A stretch of 64,000 nucleotides of DNA from Actinoallomurus vinaceus. GTDB lineage: Bacteria > Actinomycetota > Actinomycetes > Streptosporangiales > Streptosporangiaceae. The stretch covers positions 186,001 through 250,000 of the forward strand of contig NZ_BAABHK010000010.1 of the NCBI RefSeq assembly GCF_039542055.1. Reading direction: 5' to 3'. This document shows, piece after piece, positions 49,167 to 58,081 of this stretch (within the stretch, counting starts at the first letter, position 1; the number at the start of each line of letters is the position of its first letter). Made by a program: the position numbers and the translations under genes. A model generated the notes under the pieces. It had not been told where the DNA came from and did no database searches. It saw nothing but the letters and a program-made list of their open reading frames with translations.

Positions 49167-49499
49167 CTACGGCGTTTCCCGCAACGGCCAGACCTCGACG
49201 ACACCGTGCGTGACCGCGCATGGGGTCCCTGACACGAACTGGACGGCTTCCTCCAGCGTTGCCGCTTCGATGATCGCGAACCCGGCGACCGGGAGGGCCG
49301 ACGACATGAACGGTCCGCTCTCCACGCTCATGCCGGCATCGTCGTGGTTTCGCACCTGTACGGGCGAGCCGACGATCCCCATGTCGGCTCCGGCCGCACG
49401 CAGGCGAGCGTCATGCGCGTGCGCCCGGTCGCGGACCGCCGCGTCGGTGCGATCGTAACCTTCCTGGTCGCCGTACCCGATGGTCACGAATTTCGCCAT
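49167..49499 (-). CDS. YCII-related domain protein
   Basis: The 110-residue protein is a small YCII/DGPF-type ferredoxin-like fold (MAKFVTIGYGDQEGYDRTDA; VESGPFMSSALPVAGFAIIE; VEVWPLRETP). Such proteins are often encoded next to ECF sigma factors, as here, where a sigma gene lies 97 bp upstream on the same strand. GAAGGAGG precedes ATG 49499. The biochemical role of the family is not established. Confidence 0.85.
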   Translation of the reverse strand: MAKFVTIGYGDQEGYDRTDAAVRDRAHAHDARLRAAGADMGIVGSPVQVRNHDDAGMSVESGPFMSSALPVAGFAIIEAATLEEAVQFVSGTPCAVTHGVVEVWPLRETP

Positions 49500-49596
49500 G
49501 GCAGGTCCTCCTTCGGTTCGTCCGGACTGCTCGCCAGTACTGACCTCCACCACGCCCGCAACTCATCGGTACGTCCGACGCGGCTGCCGTGTGTGG

Positions 49597-50469
49597 TCAT
49601 GCGACCCACGACGGGACGATCTGGCCCAGTCGGGCCGGCGCGGTCAGCGCGCGGATCGCGGTGACGGCACCGTTTGCGACGGTGAAGGCCACGACCGTGA
49701 CCGGCCGTCCGCCGATGACGATGAGAACGCCCGGGACGCCGTCCACGAGCACTGGATGCGCCAGCGCGTCCCCGCGCGCGAACCTTGTCGCCTGGGCCGC
49801 GACCTCGCCCGCGCCACGGAGTACGACGGTGCCCTCGGGACTCTGTGCCCGCAGCTCGACCTCGGGTGCGAGCACGGTCAGCAGTGTTGCGACGTCGCCT
49901 CTGCCGACCGCCGCGAAGAACGCGTCGATGACGTCGCGGGCCACGGCATGGGCATCGGCCATGGGTGTGCCCAGGCGCAGCCGCCCGCGGGCCCGGCTGG
50001 CGAGCATCTTGGCGGCCGCGGTGCTCCGGCCGAGGACGGTCGCGATGGCGTCGAACGGGACCTCGAAGACGTCGTGGAGCACGAACGACACCCGTTCCGC
50101 CGGGGTGAGGGCATCCATGACGACATAGAGCGCGAGGCCGACGGAGTCGGCGAGCACGGCCTCCTCCTCGGGATCGAGCCGGGAGTTCCCGTCCGCCTCC
50201 CGTCCGAGTGTGCCGACGGAGAGTTCGAGGGGCTGCTCGCCGCGCACCCCGCGCCTGCGGAGCATATCCAGGCAGATCCGGCTGGTCACCGTCGTGAGCC
50301 AGCCGCGCAGGTCCTCGATGTCACCGCCACCGGTCCGCGCAAGCCGCAGCCACGCCTCCTGGACGGCGTCGTCCGCGTCGGCGTGCGAGCCGAGCACGCG
50401 GAACGCGATGGCGTGGAGATAGGAGCGCTGGGTCTCGAACTCCGCGGCGAGCTCTTCCTCTTCGGTCAC
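49597..50469 (-). CDS. ECF41-type RNA polymerase sigma factor with SnoaL-like C-terminus
   Basis: The 290-residue protein has sigma region 2 (LHAIAFRVLGSHADADDAVQ, then EAWLRL) and region 4 (LTPAERVSFVLHDVFEVPFD, then AIATVLGRSTAAAKMLASRA). An extra SnoaL/NTF2-like domain (residues about 175-290) lacks an anti-sigma partner gene, the hallmark of ECF41 factors. In that group the C-terminal domain regulates the sigma factor and the target is usually a carboxymuconolactone-decarboxylase-like gene, which is indeed divergent at 50615. Start GTG 50469 with AAGGAGA upstream. Confidence 0.93.
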   Translation of the reverse strand: MTEEEELAAEFETQRSYLHAIAFRVLGSHADADDAVQEAWLRLARTGGGDIEDLRGWLTTVTSRICLDMLRRRGVRGEQPLELSVGTLGREADGNSRLDPEEEAVLADSVGLALYVVMDALTPAERVSFVLHDVFEVPFDAIATVLGRSTAAAKMLASRARGRLRLGTPMADAHAVARDVIDAFFAAVGRGDVATLLTVLAPEVELRAQSPEGTVVLRGAGEVAAQATRFARGDALAHPVLVDGVPGVLIVIGGRPVTVVAFTVANGAVTAIRALTAPARLGQIVPSWVA

Positions 50470-50491
50470 GGTTCTCCTTGGCGTACGGCGG

Positions 50492-50518
50492 TGTCACTAC
50501 CAGGACGCATCGCGCGCC
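50492..50518 (+). promoter_or_regulatory. Candidate ECF41 promoter for the AhpD-like gene
   Basis: TGTCACT is followed 16 nt later by CGCC. Known ECF41 promoters have TGTCACA and CGTC with similar spacing, so each box differs by one base. It reads towards the AhpD-like gene at 50615. This is inference. Confidence 0.35.
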
Positions 50519-50614
50519 GGTGAGGTAACTCCCGGGCACGGCGTTACCTTCCGCCTCGGCCGGACGTCGTAGTGCCGTCCACCGATCCAACGACCCATTT
50601 TCCCTGGAGGAGAG

Positions 50615-51070
50615 ATGACGGCACGCGTCCAGAATGCGGCAAGCCAACCCGACATCACCGCAGGCGTCCAGCACCTTTTCAAGCAGGTGTACGCCGGCGG
50701 CGTACCGCCTCACACGCTTGAGCTGGTGCATCTGCGCGCGAGCCAGATCAACGGCTGCAGTGCCTGCGTCGACGCCGGCGCCACGAACGCGACCAAGGCC
50801 GGTATCAGTCCCGAGAAGCTGATCAACCTCGCCGCCTGGTACGAGAACCCGATCTTCGACGAAGCCGAGCGGGCCGCGCTGGCGCTCACCGAGGCCGCGA
50901 CCCGGCTCTCCGACCGGCCCGGCGCGGTCACCGACGAGATCTGGGCCGAGGCCGCGCGGCACTACGACGAGCGGCAGCTCGCGTCCCTGGTGCTCATGGT
51001 GGCGATCACCAACTTCTTTAACCGCATCAACACCACCTTCCGGGTGCCCGCCGGAACCAGGTGGGACTGA
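50615..51070 (+). CDS. Carboxymuconolactone decarboxylase/AhpD-like protein
   Basis: The 151-residue protein has the AhpD-type redox core with CSACVDAG (CxxC at about residues 47-50), preceded by ELVHLRASQINGC and followed by ALTEAATRLSDRPGAV. It probably acts as a small disulfide/peroxidase enzyme. It is divergent from the ECF41 sigma factor, the standard pairing, and is the likely main target. GGAGGAGAG precedes the ATG. Confidence 0.92.
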   Translation: MTARVQNAASQPDITAGVQHLFKQVYAGGVPPHTLELVHLRASQINGCSACVDAGATNATKAGISPEKLINLAAWYENPIFDEAERAALALTEAATRLSDRPGAVTDEIWAEAARHYDERQLASLVLMVAITNFFNRINTTFRVPAGTRWD

Positions 51071-51213
51071 CGCGACCGTGTGCCGGGAGCGGTCCGGCCG
51101 CTCCCGGCACGACCTCACGGCGACTCGGTGCCGTACCACTTCGCCACGTGATGCGCACCCCCCTAAAGTCGATCTTGCTTGATCGAGTCGATCGGCAACG
51201 GAGAAGGGTGACG

Positions 51214-52488
51214 ATGACGGAGTTCGCGGTCACGCCGCACTACGGCGACGACGGACGCAGCGGCTCTTATCAGGCCACTGGTCTGTCGGACCATGCGACG
51301 GTGGCGTGGACCGCGCGGACGGGCGCGGCCGTCTTGACCGCCCCGGTGCTCGCGGGTGACACGCTGGTGGTCGCCGATGCGGCCGGCACCGTCTACGGGT
51401 TCGACGCGGTGACCGGTGCAGAGCGCTGGCGTCACGTTCATCGGGGCCTGGATGAGGACCTTGAGGACGAGTACGGCGAGGACGAGGTCGACGAGGACTG
51501 GATCGTGGGGATAGGCGAGGACGATCCCTGCATCATCACCGCGCCCGCCGTGTGGAACACCTGGGTGTTCGTGGAGGAGGGACAGTCGTCGGGGTGGGTC
51601 TATGTGCACGACCTGCGGTCCGGAGAGGTCGTGCGCACGATCAAGAACGGTGGCTGCCCGACGGTCGTCGGAGACCTGCTGCTGCTCCAGGACATCGGCG
51701 CCGGCGTGCGGGTGCTGCGACTTCCCGAGCTGACCGAGGTCTGGCGGAGTAAGGATGACGTTTTCGAAGGCTGGCTGCGGGTCGATCCGGCCATCGCCCC
51801 GAATGGGTTGGCATACGCCGCGTTCGGCAGCGAAAGCCAGCGGACGGACTGTGGCCTGGCCGGCTTCAACGTGCAAACGGGCGAGTTGACGTTCGAGCGC
51901 TCCGACCATGAGGAGGACACCGAGTTCACGGACGGCTTTCTGTTCCGTCCGGTACACGCGGTGGTGGCCGAGGGACTTGTGTGGGCACCTGTCACCCGGA
52001 AGCGGGACGGGCACCCCAGGTCTCAGGCGATCGTCGGACTCGACCCCCGGTCGGGCCACGAACGATGGGCCTACCGGCTCGAGGCCGACCGACCGTGGTG
52101 TGACCGGGCGGTGGCCGTGGCGGCCGACACGGACTACGTGATCGCCGGCTCGGGTGCGGCCGAGCAACTCCAGGCCATCGACATCGCCACCCGGGAGATG
52201 CGCTGGTCGGTACGGCTGCCCTCGACTCAGGCAGGCTCACCCGTGCTCGCCCGCAGCGTGATCTACACGGTCACGCGTGACGGCGTCATCCAGGTGTTCG
52301 ACGCGGCGACCGGTGGACTGCGCTGGACGCTGGATACGGGTCACAAGATCACCAACAGCTATGAGTTCCTCGGCAGCGAGGCCGACGGCGCCTTTTACGA
52401 AGAGGACGGCCAAGCCGTGCTGCCGGCCGACGGGATGCTCTACCTCCGGACCGATGCCGGAGTGGTGGCGCTCACGCACAGCCGTTGA
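51214..52488 (+). CDS. PQQ-like beta-propeller repeat protein
   Basis: The 424-residue protein consists of repeated beta-propeller blades (LVVADAAGTVYGFDAVTGAE near residue 50; AIVGLDPRSGHERWAYRL near 273; VIQVFDAATGGLRWTLDTGH near 352). There is no signal peptide and no catalytic Asp-Cys pair, so it is not a quinoprotein dehydrogenase by sequence. An acidic stretch (DEDLEDEYGEDEVDEDW, about 79-95) is inserted in one blade. GAAGG precedes ATG 51214; GTG 51208 is an alternative. The function is unknown; a binding scaffold is plausible. Confidence 0.8.
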   Translation: MTEFAVTPHYGDDGRSGSYQATGLSDHATVAWTARTGAAVLTAPVLAGDTLVVADAAGTVYGFDAVTGAERWRHVHRGLDEDLEDEYGEDEVDEDWIVGIGEDDPCIITAPAVWNTWVFVEEGQSSGWVYVHDLRSGEVVRTIKNGGCPTVVGDLLLLQDIGAGVRVLRLPELTEVWRSKDDVFEGWLRVDPAIAPNGLAYAAFGSESQRTDCGLAGFNVQTGELTFERSDHEEDTEFTDGFLFRPVHAVVAEGLVWAPVTRKRDGHPRSQAIVGLDPRSGHERWAYRLEADRPWCDRAVAVAADTDYVIAGSGAAEQLQAIDIATREMRWSVRLPSTQAGSPVLARSVIYTVTRDGVIQVFDAATGGLRWTLDTGHKITNSYEFLGSEADGAFYEEDGQAVLPADGMLYLRTDAGVVALTHSR

Positions 52489-52509
52489 AAAGGCGTGCAA
52501 GCGTGTCCG

Positions 52510-52530
52510 CCGTCGGCGGGCGGCGCCGAC
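52510..52530 (+). terminator. Hairpin after the beta-propeller gene
   Basis: CGTCGGCG and CGCCGACG pair perfectly around a 5-nt loop, 21 bp after the stop. Confidence 0.5.
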
Positions 52531-52612
52531 GACGTCCGACCACCCGTTATACGGTTGAGGAGAAGCCGGTGGTCAGCGGGCGGTAGTCACATCGGGCGTC
52601 CAGAGGGTTGCG

Positions 52613-53293
52613 ATGCGTCAGACCAATCTCGCTGGGGAGTCGGCCGAGTACGTCGCCGCCCGAGAGGAGCTGCGGCAGGCCGAGATCGAGCTGATGCGCC
52701 ATCGCGAACGCGTCGCCGACCTGCGCCGTCGGCTGCCGCTCGGTCCTGTCGTCGACGAGTACGTGTTCGAGGAAGGCCCTGCCGACCTGCGGGCCGGTGA
52801 CGCGCCGGTGACGCGCGTGCGACTGAGCGAACTGTTCACCGGGCCCGGACGCGGCCTGGTCATCTACCACCTCATGTACGGCAAGCGGCAGACTCGGCCC
52901 TGCCCCATGTGCACCATGTGGATCGACGGGTTCAACGGAATCGCCCACCACGTCGCGCAGAACGTCGACTTCGCGGTCGTCGCCGCGGCCGACCTGCCCA
53001 CGCTCCGCGCGCACGCACGAGACCGGCGGTGGACGAACCTTCGCCTGCTCAGCGCCGGGTCCAGCACCTTCAAGTACGACTTCGGCAGCGAGGACGCCGA
53101 GGGCGGCCAGGACTCGACCGTGTCGGTGTTCACCCGCGACGACGACGGGGCGGTGCGCCACTTCTACTCGGCGCACCCCCGAATGTCCGACGACATCGAC
53201 CAGCGCGGTGTCGACCTGCTCAGCCCCGTGTGGCACATCCTCGACCTCACCCGCAACGGCCGCGGCGACTGGATGGCCGCGCTCGGCTACTAG
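52613..53293 (+). CDS. DUF899 family thioredoxin-like protein
   Basis: The 226-residue protein shows the DUF899 pattern: an N-terminal helix (REELRQAEIELMRHRERVAD, then LRRRLP), YVFEEG, and HLMYGKRQTRPCPMCTMWID with a CPMC pair near residue 100, then a VSVFTRDDDGAVRHFYSAH segment. The fold is thioredoxin-like, and the CxxC suggests redox function. Family members are often described only as hypothetical. The ATG at 52613 has a weak AGAGGG upstream. Confidence 0.88.
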   Translation: MRQTNLAGESAEYVAAREELRQAEIELMRHRERVADLRRRLPLGPVVDEYVFEEGPADLRAGDAPVTRVRLSELFTGPGRGLVIYHLMYGKRQTRPCPMCTMWIDGFNGIAHHVAQNVDFAVVAAADLPTLRAHARDRRWTNLRLLSAGSSTFKYDFGSEDAEGGQDSTVSVFTRDDDGAVRHFYSAHPRMSDDIDQRGVDLLSPVWHILDLTRNGRGDWMAALGY

Positions 53294-53302
53294 ATCTGCC
53301 GG

Positions 53303-53317
53303 CCCGGGAAACCCGGG
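53303..53317 (+). terminator. Short hairpin after the DUF899 gene
   Basis: CCCGGG-AAA-CCCGGG lies 9 bp after the stop; each arm is self-complementary, so the 6-bp stem is only a weak terminator candidate. Confidence 0.3.
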
Positions 53318-53386
53318 ACCGTGTCCAGGCCGGCATATTCCGGCACACCGGACCGGCGGCTCGCCGCGTTCTTTACGCTCGGAGAC

Positions 53387-53827
53387 ATGACCATTCAGCG
53401 GATGGACAACGTCGCCATCGTCGTCGACGATCTGGACGCAGCAGTCGCGTTCTTCACCGAGCTCGGCATGGAGCTGGAAGGCAAGGCGCAGATCGAAGGC
53501 CTTTTCGCGGATCACACCGTCGGGCTCGAAGGCGTCCGGAGCGACATCGCGATGATGCGGACCCCGGACGGCCACAGCAAGCTGGAGCTGACCAAATACC
53601 ACACCCCCGCGGCGTCCGCCGCCGAGCCGGAGAACCCGCCGCCCAACACGCTGGGCCTGCATCGCGTCATGTTCGCCGTCGACGACATCGACGACACCAT
53701 CGCCCGCCTGCGCACCCACGGCGCCGAACTCCTCGGCGAGGTGGCGCAGTACGAGAGCATCTTCCGGCTCTGCTACCTCCGCGGCCCCGCGGGCATCATC
53801 GTCGGCCTGGCCGAAAAGATCGGCTGA
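53387..53827 (+). CDS. VOC family (glyoxalase-like) protein
   Basis: The 146-residue protein has two VOC half-domains: NVAIVVDDLDAAVAFFTELG (about residues 8-27) and HRVMFAVDDIDDTIARLRTH (about 93-112), with LRGPAGIIVGLAEKI at the end. Possible metal ligands are His or Glu in LELTKYH and in the C-terminal strand. It may be a lyase, dioxygenase or resistance protein; no specific role is assigned. GGAGAC precedes the ATG. Confidence 0.9.
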   Translation: MTIQRMDNVAIVVDDLDAAVAFFTELGMELEGKAQIEGLFADHTVGLEGVRSDIAMMRTPDGHSKLELTKYHTPAASAAEPENPPPNTLGLHRVMFAVDDIDDTIARLRTHGAELLGEVAQYESIFRLCYLRGPAGIIVGLAEKIG

Positions 53828-53833
53828 CGCGAG

Positions 53834-53851
53834 CCCGCCCCACGGGGCGGG
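53834..53851. terminator. Hairpin between convergent VOC and methyltransferase genes
   Basis: CCCGCCCC and GGGGCGGG form an 8-bp stem over 2 nt (effectively 7 bp with a 4-nt loop), 6 bp after the VOC stop. Confidence 0.5.
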
Positions 53852-53890
53852 TGCATCAGCGATGCGAGACCGGGCCCGGCCGTAACGTAC

Positions 53891-54517
53891 TCAACGCCTG
53901 CGGGCACGGAGGACGGCGTCGTGGATGGTGACCTCCTGGCCGTCATCACCGGTGGCCGGTCGTGGCCTGGCCTCGGCGACGACGACGTCCCACCGGTCCG
54001 GGTCGAGGTCGGCCGCGACCTCCTCGGCCGTGAAGAACCGCTCTGACCCGAAGGGGCGCTGGATCGTCTGCAGGTCCGATGGGTGGTGGCCGACGATGAG
54101 CAGCGTGCCGCCCGGCGCGACCGCCGCCGCCAGCCGGCGGAACAGCGCCTCGCGCGGAGCCGCCGGAAAGTGCATGTAGTGGGCGGAGACGAGGTCGAAG
54201 CGTTCCGTGGCGGGCGTCCAGTCGGTCAGGTCGGCCGGTACCCAGTCGATCCGGTCCGCGATGCCGTCGACGAGGTTCTCGGTGTGCTCGCGGGCGCGAC
54301 TCAGCGCGGTGATGGCGAAGTCCACCGCCGTCACCCGCCAGCCGCGCGCGGCGAGCCAGACGGCGTCGGCTCCCTCGCCGCAGCCCGCGTCCAGTGCCGT
54401 GCCAGGCGTCAGGTCCCCGGCCTCCGCCACCAGCTGCGCGTTGGGCCGCCCACTCCAGACCGCCGTACGGCCGCGGTAACGGTCCTCCCAGTACCTCTGG
54501 TCGAACTCCTCGGACAC
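53891..54517 (-). CDS. Class I SAM-dependent methyltransferase
   Basis: The 208-residue protein shows motif I ALDAGCGEGADAVWLA (about residues 41-56), an acidic residue in VTAVDFA, and FDLVSAHYMHFP (motif IV). It resembles the tellurite-resistance/thiopurine-type small methyltransferases. The start is set at GTG 54517 because GGAAGGG lies upstream; GTG 54541 overlaps the stop of the preceding gene but lacks an RBS. It is cotranscribed with the thioredoxin-reductase-like gene. Confidence 0.9.
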   Translation of the reverse strand: MSEEFDQRYWEDRYRGRTAVWSGRPNAQLVAEAGDLTPGTALDAGCGEGADAVWLAARGWRVTAVDFAITALSRAREHTENLVDGIADRIDWVPADLTDWTPATERFDLVSAHYMHFPAAPREALFRRLAAAVAPGGTLLIVGHHPSDLQTIQRPFGSERFFTAEEVAADLDPDRWDVVVAEARPRPATGDDGQEVTIHDAVLRARRR

Positions 54518-54537
54518 GCCGGGTTCCCTTCCGTGGT

Positions 54538-55557
54538 TCACAGGCCGTGGCGACGGTCGCCCGCCGTCTGTTCGCAGAGACGTGCCTCATTCTCCGCCGA
54601 GAACGGGTCCCGGTGGGCGGCGACCGCCAGGCGGGTCTCCTCGGCGATCAGGTCGGCGTTGATCTGGGCTCCCGCGGCGGCGCCCGCCGCGGCGGAGGTG
54701 CCGACCTGGGCGACGAGGTCGGTGACGTTGCCCGCGACCCACACGCCGGGCACCTCGGTACGGCCGGTCGCGTCGGCGGGGATGTTCGCCCCGACTCCCA
54801 TCGGGTGTTCCACCGGCCGCAGTCCGAGCGCCTCCAGGAAACCGGCGCGCGCCGTCATCCGCGACGCGACCGCCAGCGCCTCGCGGCCGACCATCGTGCC
54901 GTCGCTCAGCCGTACTCCCACGAGGCGGTCGCCGACGATCTCCAGGGACGCCACCTCGCCGTTCACCACGCCGATGCCGCGGGCGGCCAGTTGCTCCGCC
55001 TCCTCGGCGGTCGGCGACATGGTGTGGGAGAAGAACGTGACGTCGTCGCTCAGCTGCCGAAACATCAACGCCTGGTGCACCGACATCGGCCCGGTGGCCA
55101 GCACGCCGATGGCCTGGTCCCGGACCTCCCAGCCGTGGCAGTACGGGCAGTGCAGGACGTCCCGCCCCCAGCGAGCGCGCAGTCCCGGTATGTCCGGCAG
55201 CTCGTCGACCAGCCCGGTGGCGACCAGCAGCCGTCGCGCACGGACCGTCCGGCCGTCGGCCAGCGTCACCGCGAACCCGTCGTCCTCGCGAACCACGGTG
55301 TCGACCTCGCCGGGCACCACCTGACCGCCGTAGCCGCGAACCTCCGACCGGCCGCGCTCCAGCAGTTCCGCCGGTGGAATCCCGTCCCGCGACAGGAACC
55401 CGTGCACGCCCGTGGCCGGGGCGTTGCGCGGGGCGCCGGCATCGATCACCACCACCGACCTCCGCGAACGGGCGAGCATCAGCGCCCCGTTCAGTCCGGC
55501 GGCGCCACCGCCGACCACCACCACGTCATAGCCGTCCCTCAGCTGATCGGTCACCAT
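54538..55557 (-). CDS. Thioredoxin-reductase-like NAD(P)/FAD oxidoreductase
   Basis: The 339-residue protein has the FAD motif VVVVGGGAAGLNGALML (about residues 13-29), the CxxC disulfide in HCPYCHGWEV (about 138-147), and a closing VAGNVTDLVAQVGTSAAAGA. It belongs to the short TrxB-like group common in actinomycetes next to XRE-cupin regulators; the divergent regulator at 55635 fits. GGAGGTGG precedes ATG 55557. The electron acceptor is unknown. Confidence 0.93.
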   Translation of the reverse strand: MVTDQLRDGYDVVVVGGGAAGLNGALMLARSRRSVVVIDAGAPRNAPATGVHGFLSRDGIPPAELLERGRSEVRGYGGQVVPGEVDTVVREDDGFAVTLADGRTVRARRLLVATGLVDELPDIPGLRARWGRDVLHCPYCHGWEVRDQAIGVLATGPMSVHQALMFRQLSDDVTFFSHTMSPTAEEAEQLAARGIGVVNGEVASLEIVGDRLVGVRLSDGTMVGREALAVASRMTARAGFLEALGLRPVEHPMGVGANIPADATGRTEVPGVWVAGNVTDLVAQVGTSAAAGAAAGAQINADLIAEETRLAVAAHRDPFSAENEARLCEQTAGDRRHGL

Positions 55558-55600
55558 GACCACCTCCAGGAACCACGATGCGGACCCATCGGCGACTTCT

Positions 55601-55625
55601 GCAAACTTCGTTGCCGTTCTGGCAA
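55601..55625. promoter_or_regulatory. Paired inverted repeats in the divergent promoter region
   Basis: GCAA-N6-TTGC (55601-55614) and TTGCC-N5-GGCAA (55611-55625) overlap in the 77-bp space between the oxidoreductase and the XRE-cupin regulator. They are the most likely operator of the regulator. Confidence 0.5.
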
Positions 55626-55634
55626 ACTGGCTGC

Positions 55635-56234
55635 ATGGACGACGACCTCGATCAGGCTCTCGCCGCGGTCGGCCCCCGGCTGCGTACGCTGCGCCGGCAA
55701 CGCGAGACCACTCTGACGGACCTGTCGGCGGCGACCGGCATCTCGGTGAGCACCCTGTCCCGGCTGGAGTCCGGCGCCCGCCGGCCCACCCTCGAACTCC
55801 TGCTCCCCCTGGCCAAGGCGTACGGCGTCACCCTCGACGAGCTCGTCGACGCCCCGCCCACCGGAGATCCGCGCATCCACCTGCGTCCGCTCACCCGCCA
55901 CGGCATGACCATGCTGCCCCTGACCCGCCGGGCCGGGGGCATCCAGGCGTACAAGCTCGTGATCCCGGCCGACAGCTCCCGGCGGAAGCCGGATCCGCAG
56001 ACGCACGAAGGTTACGACTGGCTCTACGTCCTCAACGGACGGCTGCGGCTCATCCTCGGTGACCAGGATCTGGTGCTCTCACCGGGTGAGGCCGCCGAGT
56101 TCGACACCCGCGTGCCGCACTGGTTCGGCGCGGCCGACGCCGAACCCGTCGAGTTCCTCAGCCTGTTCGGCACCCAGGGCGAACGCGCCCACCTCCGCGC
56201 CCGCCCCAAGACGAAGGACCGATCCGGACCGTGA
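55635..56234 (+). CDS. XRE-family regulator with cupin domain
   Basis: The 199-residue protein has an N-terminal HTH (RRQRETTLTDLSAATGISVS, then TLSRLESGARRP) and a C-terminal cupin (HEGYDWLYVLNGRLRLILGD at about 124-143, then LSPGEAAEFDTRVPHWFG). Cupin regulators sense small ligands or metals. It is divergent from the TrxB-like gene and probably controls it. ATG 55635 has no clear RBS; the start is fixed by the HTH position. Confidence 0.93.
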   Translation: MDDDLDQALAAVGPRLRTLRRQRETTLTDLSAATGISVSTLSRLESGARRPTLELLLPLAKAYGVTLDELVDAPPTGDPRIHLRPLTRHGMTMLPLTRRAGGIQAYKLVIPADSSRRKPDPQTHEGYDWLYVLNGRLRLILGDQDLVLSPGEAAEFDTRVPHWFGAADAEPVEFLSLFGTQGERAHLRARPKTKDRSGP

Positions 56235-56406
56235 GCCCTTCTCTATGATGTTTCGTGACAGTTCGTGATCTTCGTTCAGCCGAGGATGTCGCTTCTTGCG
56301 TATCTGATGACGAGTCAAGCCCGTCCGATGTCCCCAGTCAGGAAGATCCCGGATCTGCCGGACGGGCGGCATACTCTGAGCCTCGTCCGCACTATCTGGG
56401 AGAGTC

Positions 56407-56802
56407 ATGACAAGTAGGTTCACCGAGTTGGTCGTTGACTGCCACGATCCGGAGAGGCTCGCGGCCTTCTGGTGCGAGGTCCTGGACTTCAAGGTGATCG
56501 ACCGGAGCGAGGGCAAGGTCGAGATCGGCTCCTGGGTGCCGACCGTCGAGGATGTTCGGGCCCGCCAGATGCCGCCCACCCTGGTGTTCATCCAGGTGCC
56601 CGAGGGCAAGACCGTGAAGAACCGGCTTCACCTCGACGTAAGCCCGATCGACGGCAGCACCGAGGACGAGGTGGCCAGATTGCTCGGCCTCGGCGCCACC
56701 AAGACGGATGTGGGCCAGGGCTCAGACCGAAACTGGGTGGTCATGGCAGACCCCGAGGGCAACGAGTTCGACGTCCTGCGCACCCTGGCACCGCAGAACT
56801 AG
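56407..56802 (+). CDS. VOC family glyoxalase-like protein
   Basis: The 131-residue protein has the pattern FTELVVDCHDPERLAAFWCE (residues 5-24), VKNRLHLDVSP (about 71-81) and WVVMADPEGNEFDVL (about 110-124), typical of the glyoxalase-like domain group (Glyoxalase_6) of actinomycetes. Its ligand is unknown. GGGAG precedes the ATG. The 172-bp space upstream holds no other gene. Confidence 0.9.
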   Translation: MTSRFTELVVDCHDPERLAAFWCEVLDFKVIDRSEGKVEIGSWVPTVEDVRARQMPPTLVFIQVPEGKTVKNRLHLDVSPIDGSTEDEVARLLGLGATKTDVGQGSDRNWVVMADPEGNEFDVLRTLAPQN

Positions 56803-56878
56803 GCCGCGAGCGGGCCCCCGCGCCCCGTCGCACACCGCGACCATGACGTTGCCGAGAAGACCTCGGTGAGGCTACGGA

Positions 56879-58081
56879 TCACGCCTTCGTTTCGAGCTCA
56901 GAGTTCGTCCCCGCGAGCGAGACGATCCGGTCCGGGGAGTCCAACCAGACCTGATGCCCGTCCGGTCCGGCCGTGAGACCGAACCGGGTCGCGGCCGGCC
57001 GGTGCTCCCGCTCCCACCACCGGCACGCGGCCTCGACCTCGTCCCACAGGCTCCGCGGGCCGTCCTGGAGAACGTCGAACTCGGTACGTCCGTCCTGGCA
57101 GAAGAACGCGACGGCCCAGGACCGGTCCGTCAGCCCGTGCAGCCAGAACAGGGCCGTGCCCTGATCGTCCACGCTGACGGTGTGCGCGATGTCCGGCACC
57201 CGCAGCCCGATGACGAACTCGGCCGCTGAGAGCTCGTCCAGCGGCAGCGTGGTCCCGGACTCCCGTACGGTCGCGGGCCACGCACCACCGGGCAGGTACT
57301 CCTCGTGCGCGGGCGACGTCGTCCGCTGCCGCCGGTCGAGCAGGAACTCCACCAGGCGGGTGAACCGCCCGCGCGCCGCCCCATCGGCGTCGACCCGCAG
57401 CCGGGCGACCGCGTTCACGTTGGCGTACCGCGTTCCCCACGGCACCACGATCAGACCGCCGGGTCGCGTCTGCTCGATCCACGCCGCCGGAACCCGCCGT
57501 ACGGCATAGGTACTCTGGACCCGGTCGTACGGGGCATTCACCGGCCGGCCCTGCCCGCCGTCGCCGGTCACCACCACGGCATCGATCCCGATCGCCGAAA
57601 AGCGCCGGGCAGCCGCCTCGGCGACCTGCGGATCGATCTCGACACCGGTGACGTTTCCCGCGCCCGCTCGCCGCGCGAGAAGGGCCGTCGTCCAGCCGGT
57701 GCCGGTACCCGCGTCCAGCACCCGATGCCCCGGTCGAACGTCCAGATCCTGCAGCATGACGCCGACGATCGACGGTGTCGGCGCGGACGAGGTCGGCGTC
57801 TCACCCGGGGTACGGCCGGCATGTGCGCCGTCGTCCCACTGGGTGACGATCGCGGTGTCGGCCGCGGCCCATCGCTCCCACGCCTGCGGATCCTCCCGCC
57901 GGTCGACGGCGGGGTACGCCCCTGTCTCCGGGTCGAAAGGCCAGATCAGATCCGGAAGGAACAGACGACGCGGAAGCTCCTCAAGGATTCCACCCCACTC
58001 CGCGGACAGCTCGCCTCGCCCGACGAGCGCGCCGAGCCACTCCGGCGCGCCCTCCGCCGCGCCTAAGCGTCGGGAACCCAC
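56879..58081 (-). CDS. Protein-L-isoaspartate O-methyltransferase-like protein (TgmC-like)
   Basis: The 400-residue protein has an N-terminal extension (RRLFLPDLIWPFDPETGAYP; AIVTQWDDG) followed by a PIMT-like methyltransferase core (SIVGVMLQDLDVRPGHRVLD, then AGTGTGWTTALLA at about residues 103-135). A C-terminal domain of about 190 residues follows. The VTQxDDG and PTSSxxxP motifs are those of methyltransferases from graspetide (ATP-grasp peptide) systems, which methylate Asp side chains. No ATP-grasp gene or precursor is visible, so it is an orphan. GTG 58081 follows the regulator stop directly, with GAAGG upstream. Confidence 0.82.
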   Translation of the reverse strand: MGSRRLGAAEGAPEWLGALVGRGELSAEWGGILEELPRRLFLPDLIWPFDPETGAYPAVDRREDPQAWERWAAADTAIVTQWDDGAHAGRTPGETPTSSAPTPSIVGVMLQDLDVRPGHRVLDAGTGTGWTTALLARRAGAGNVTGVEIDPQVAEAAARRFSAIGIDAVVVTGDGGQGRPVNAPYDRVQSTYAVRRVPAAWIEQTRPGGLIVVPWGTRYANVNAVARLRVDADGAARGRFTRLVEFLLDRRQRTTSPAHEEYLPGGAWPATVRESGTTLPLDELSAAEFVIGLRVPDIAHTVSVDDQGTALFWLHGLTDRSWAVAFFCQDGRTEFDVLQDGPRSLWDEVEAACRWWEREHRPAATRFGLTAGPDGHQVWLDSPDRIVSLAGTNSELETKA

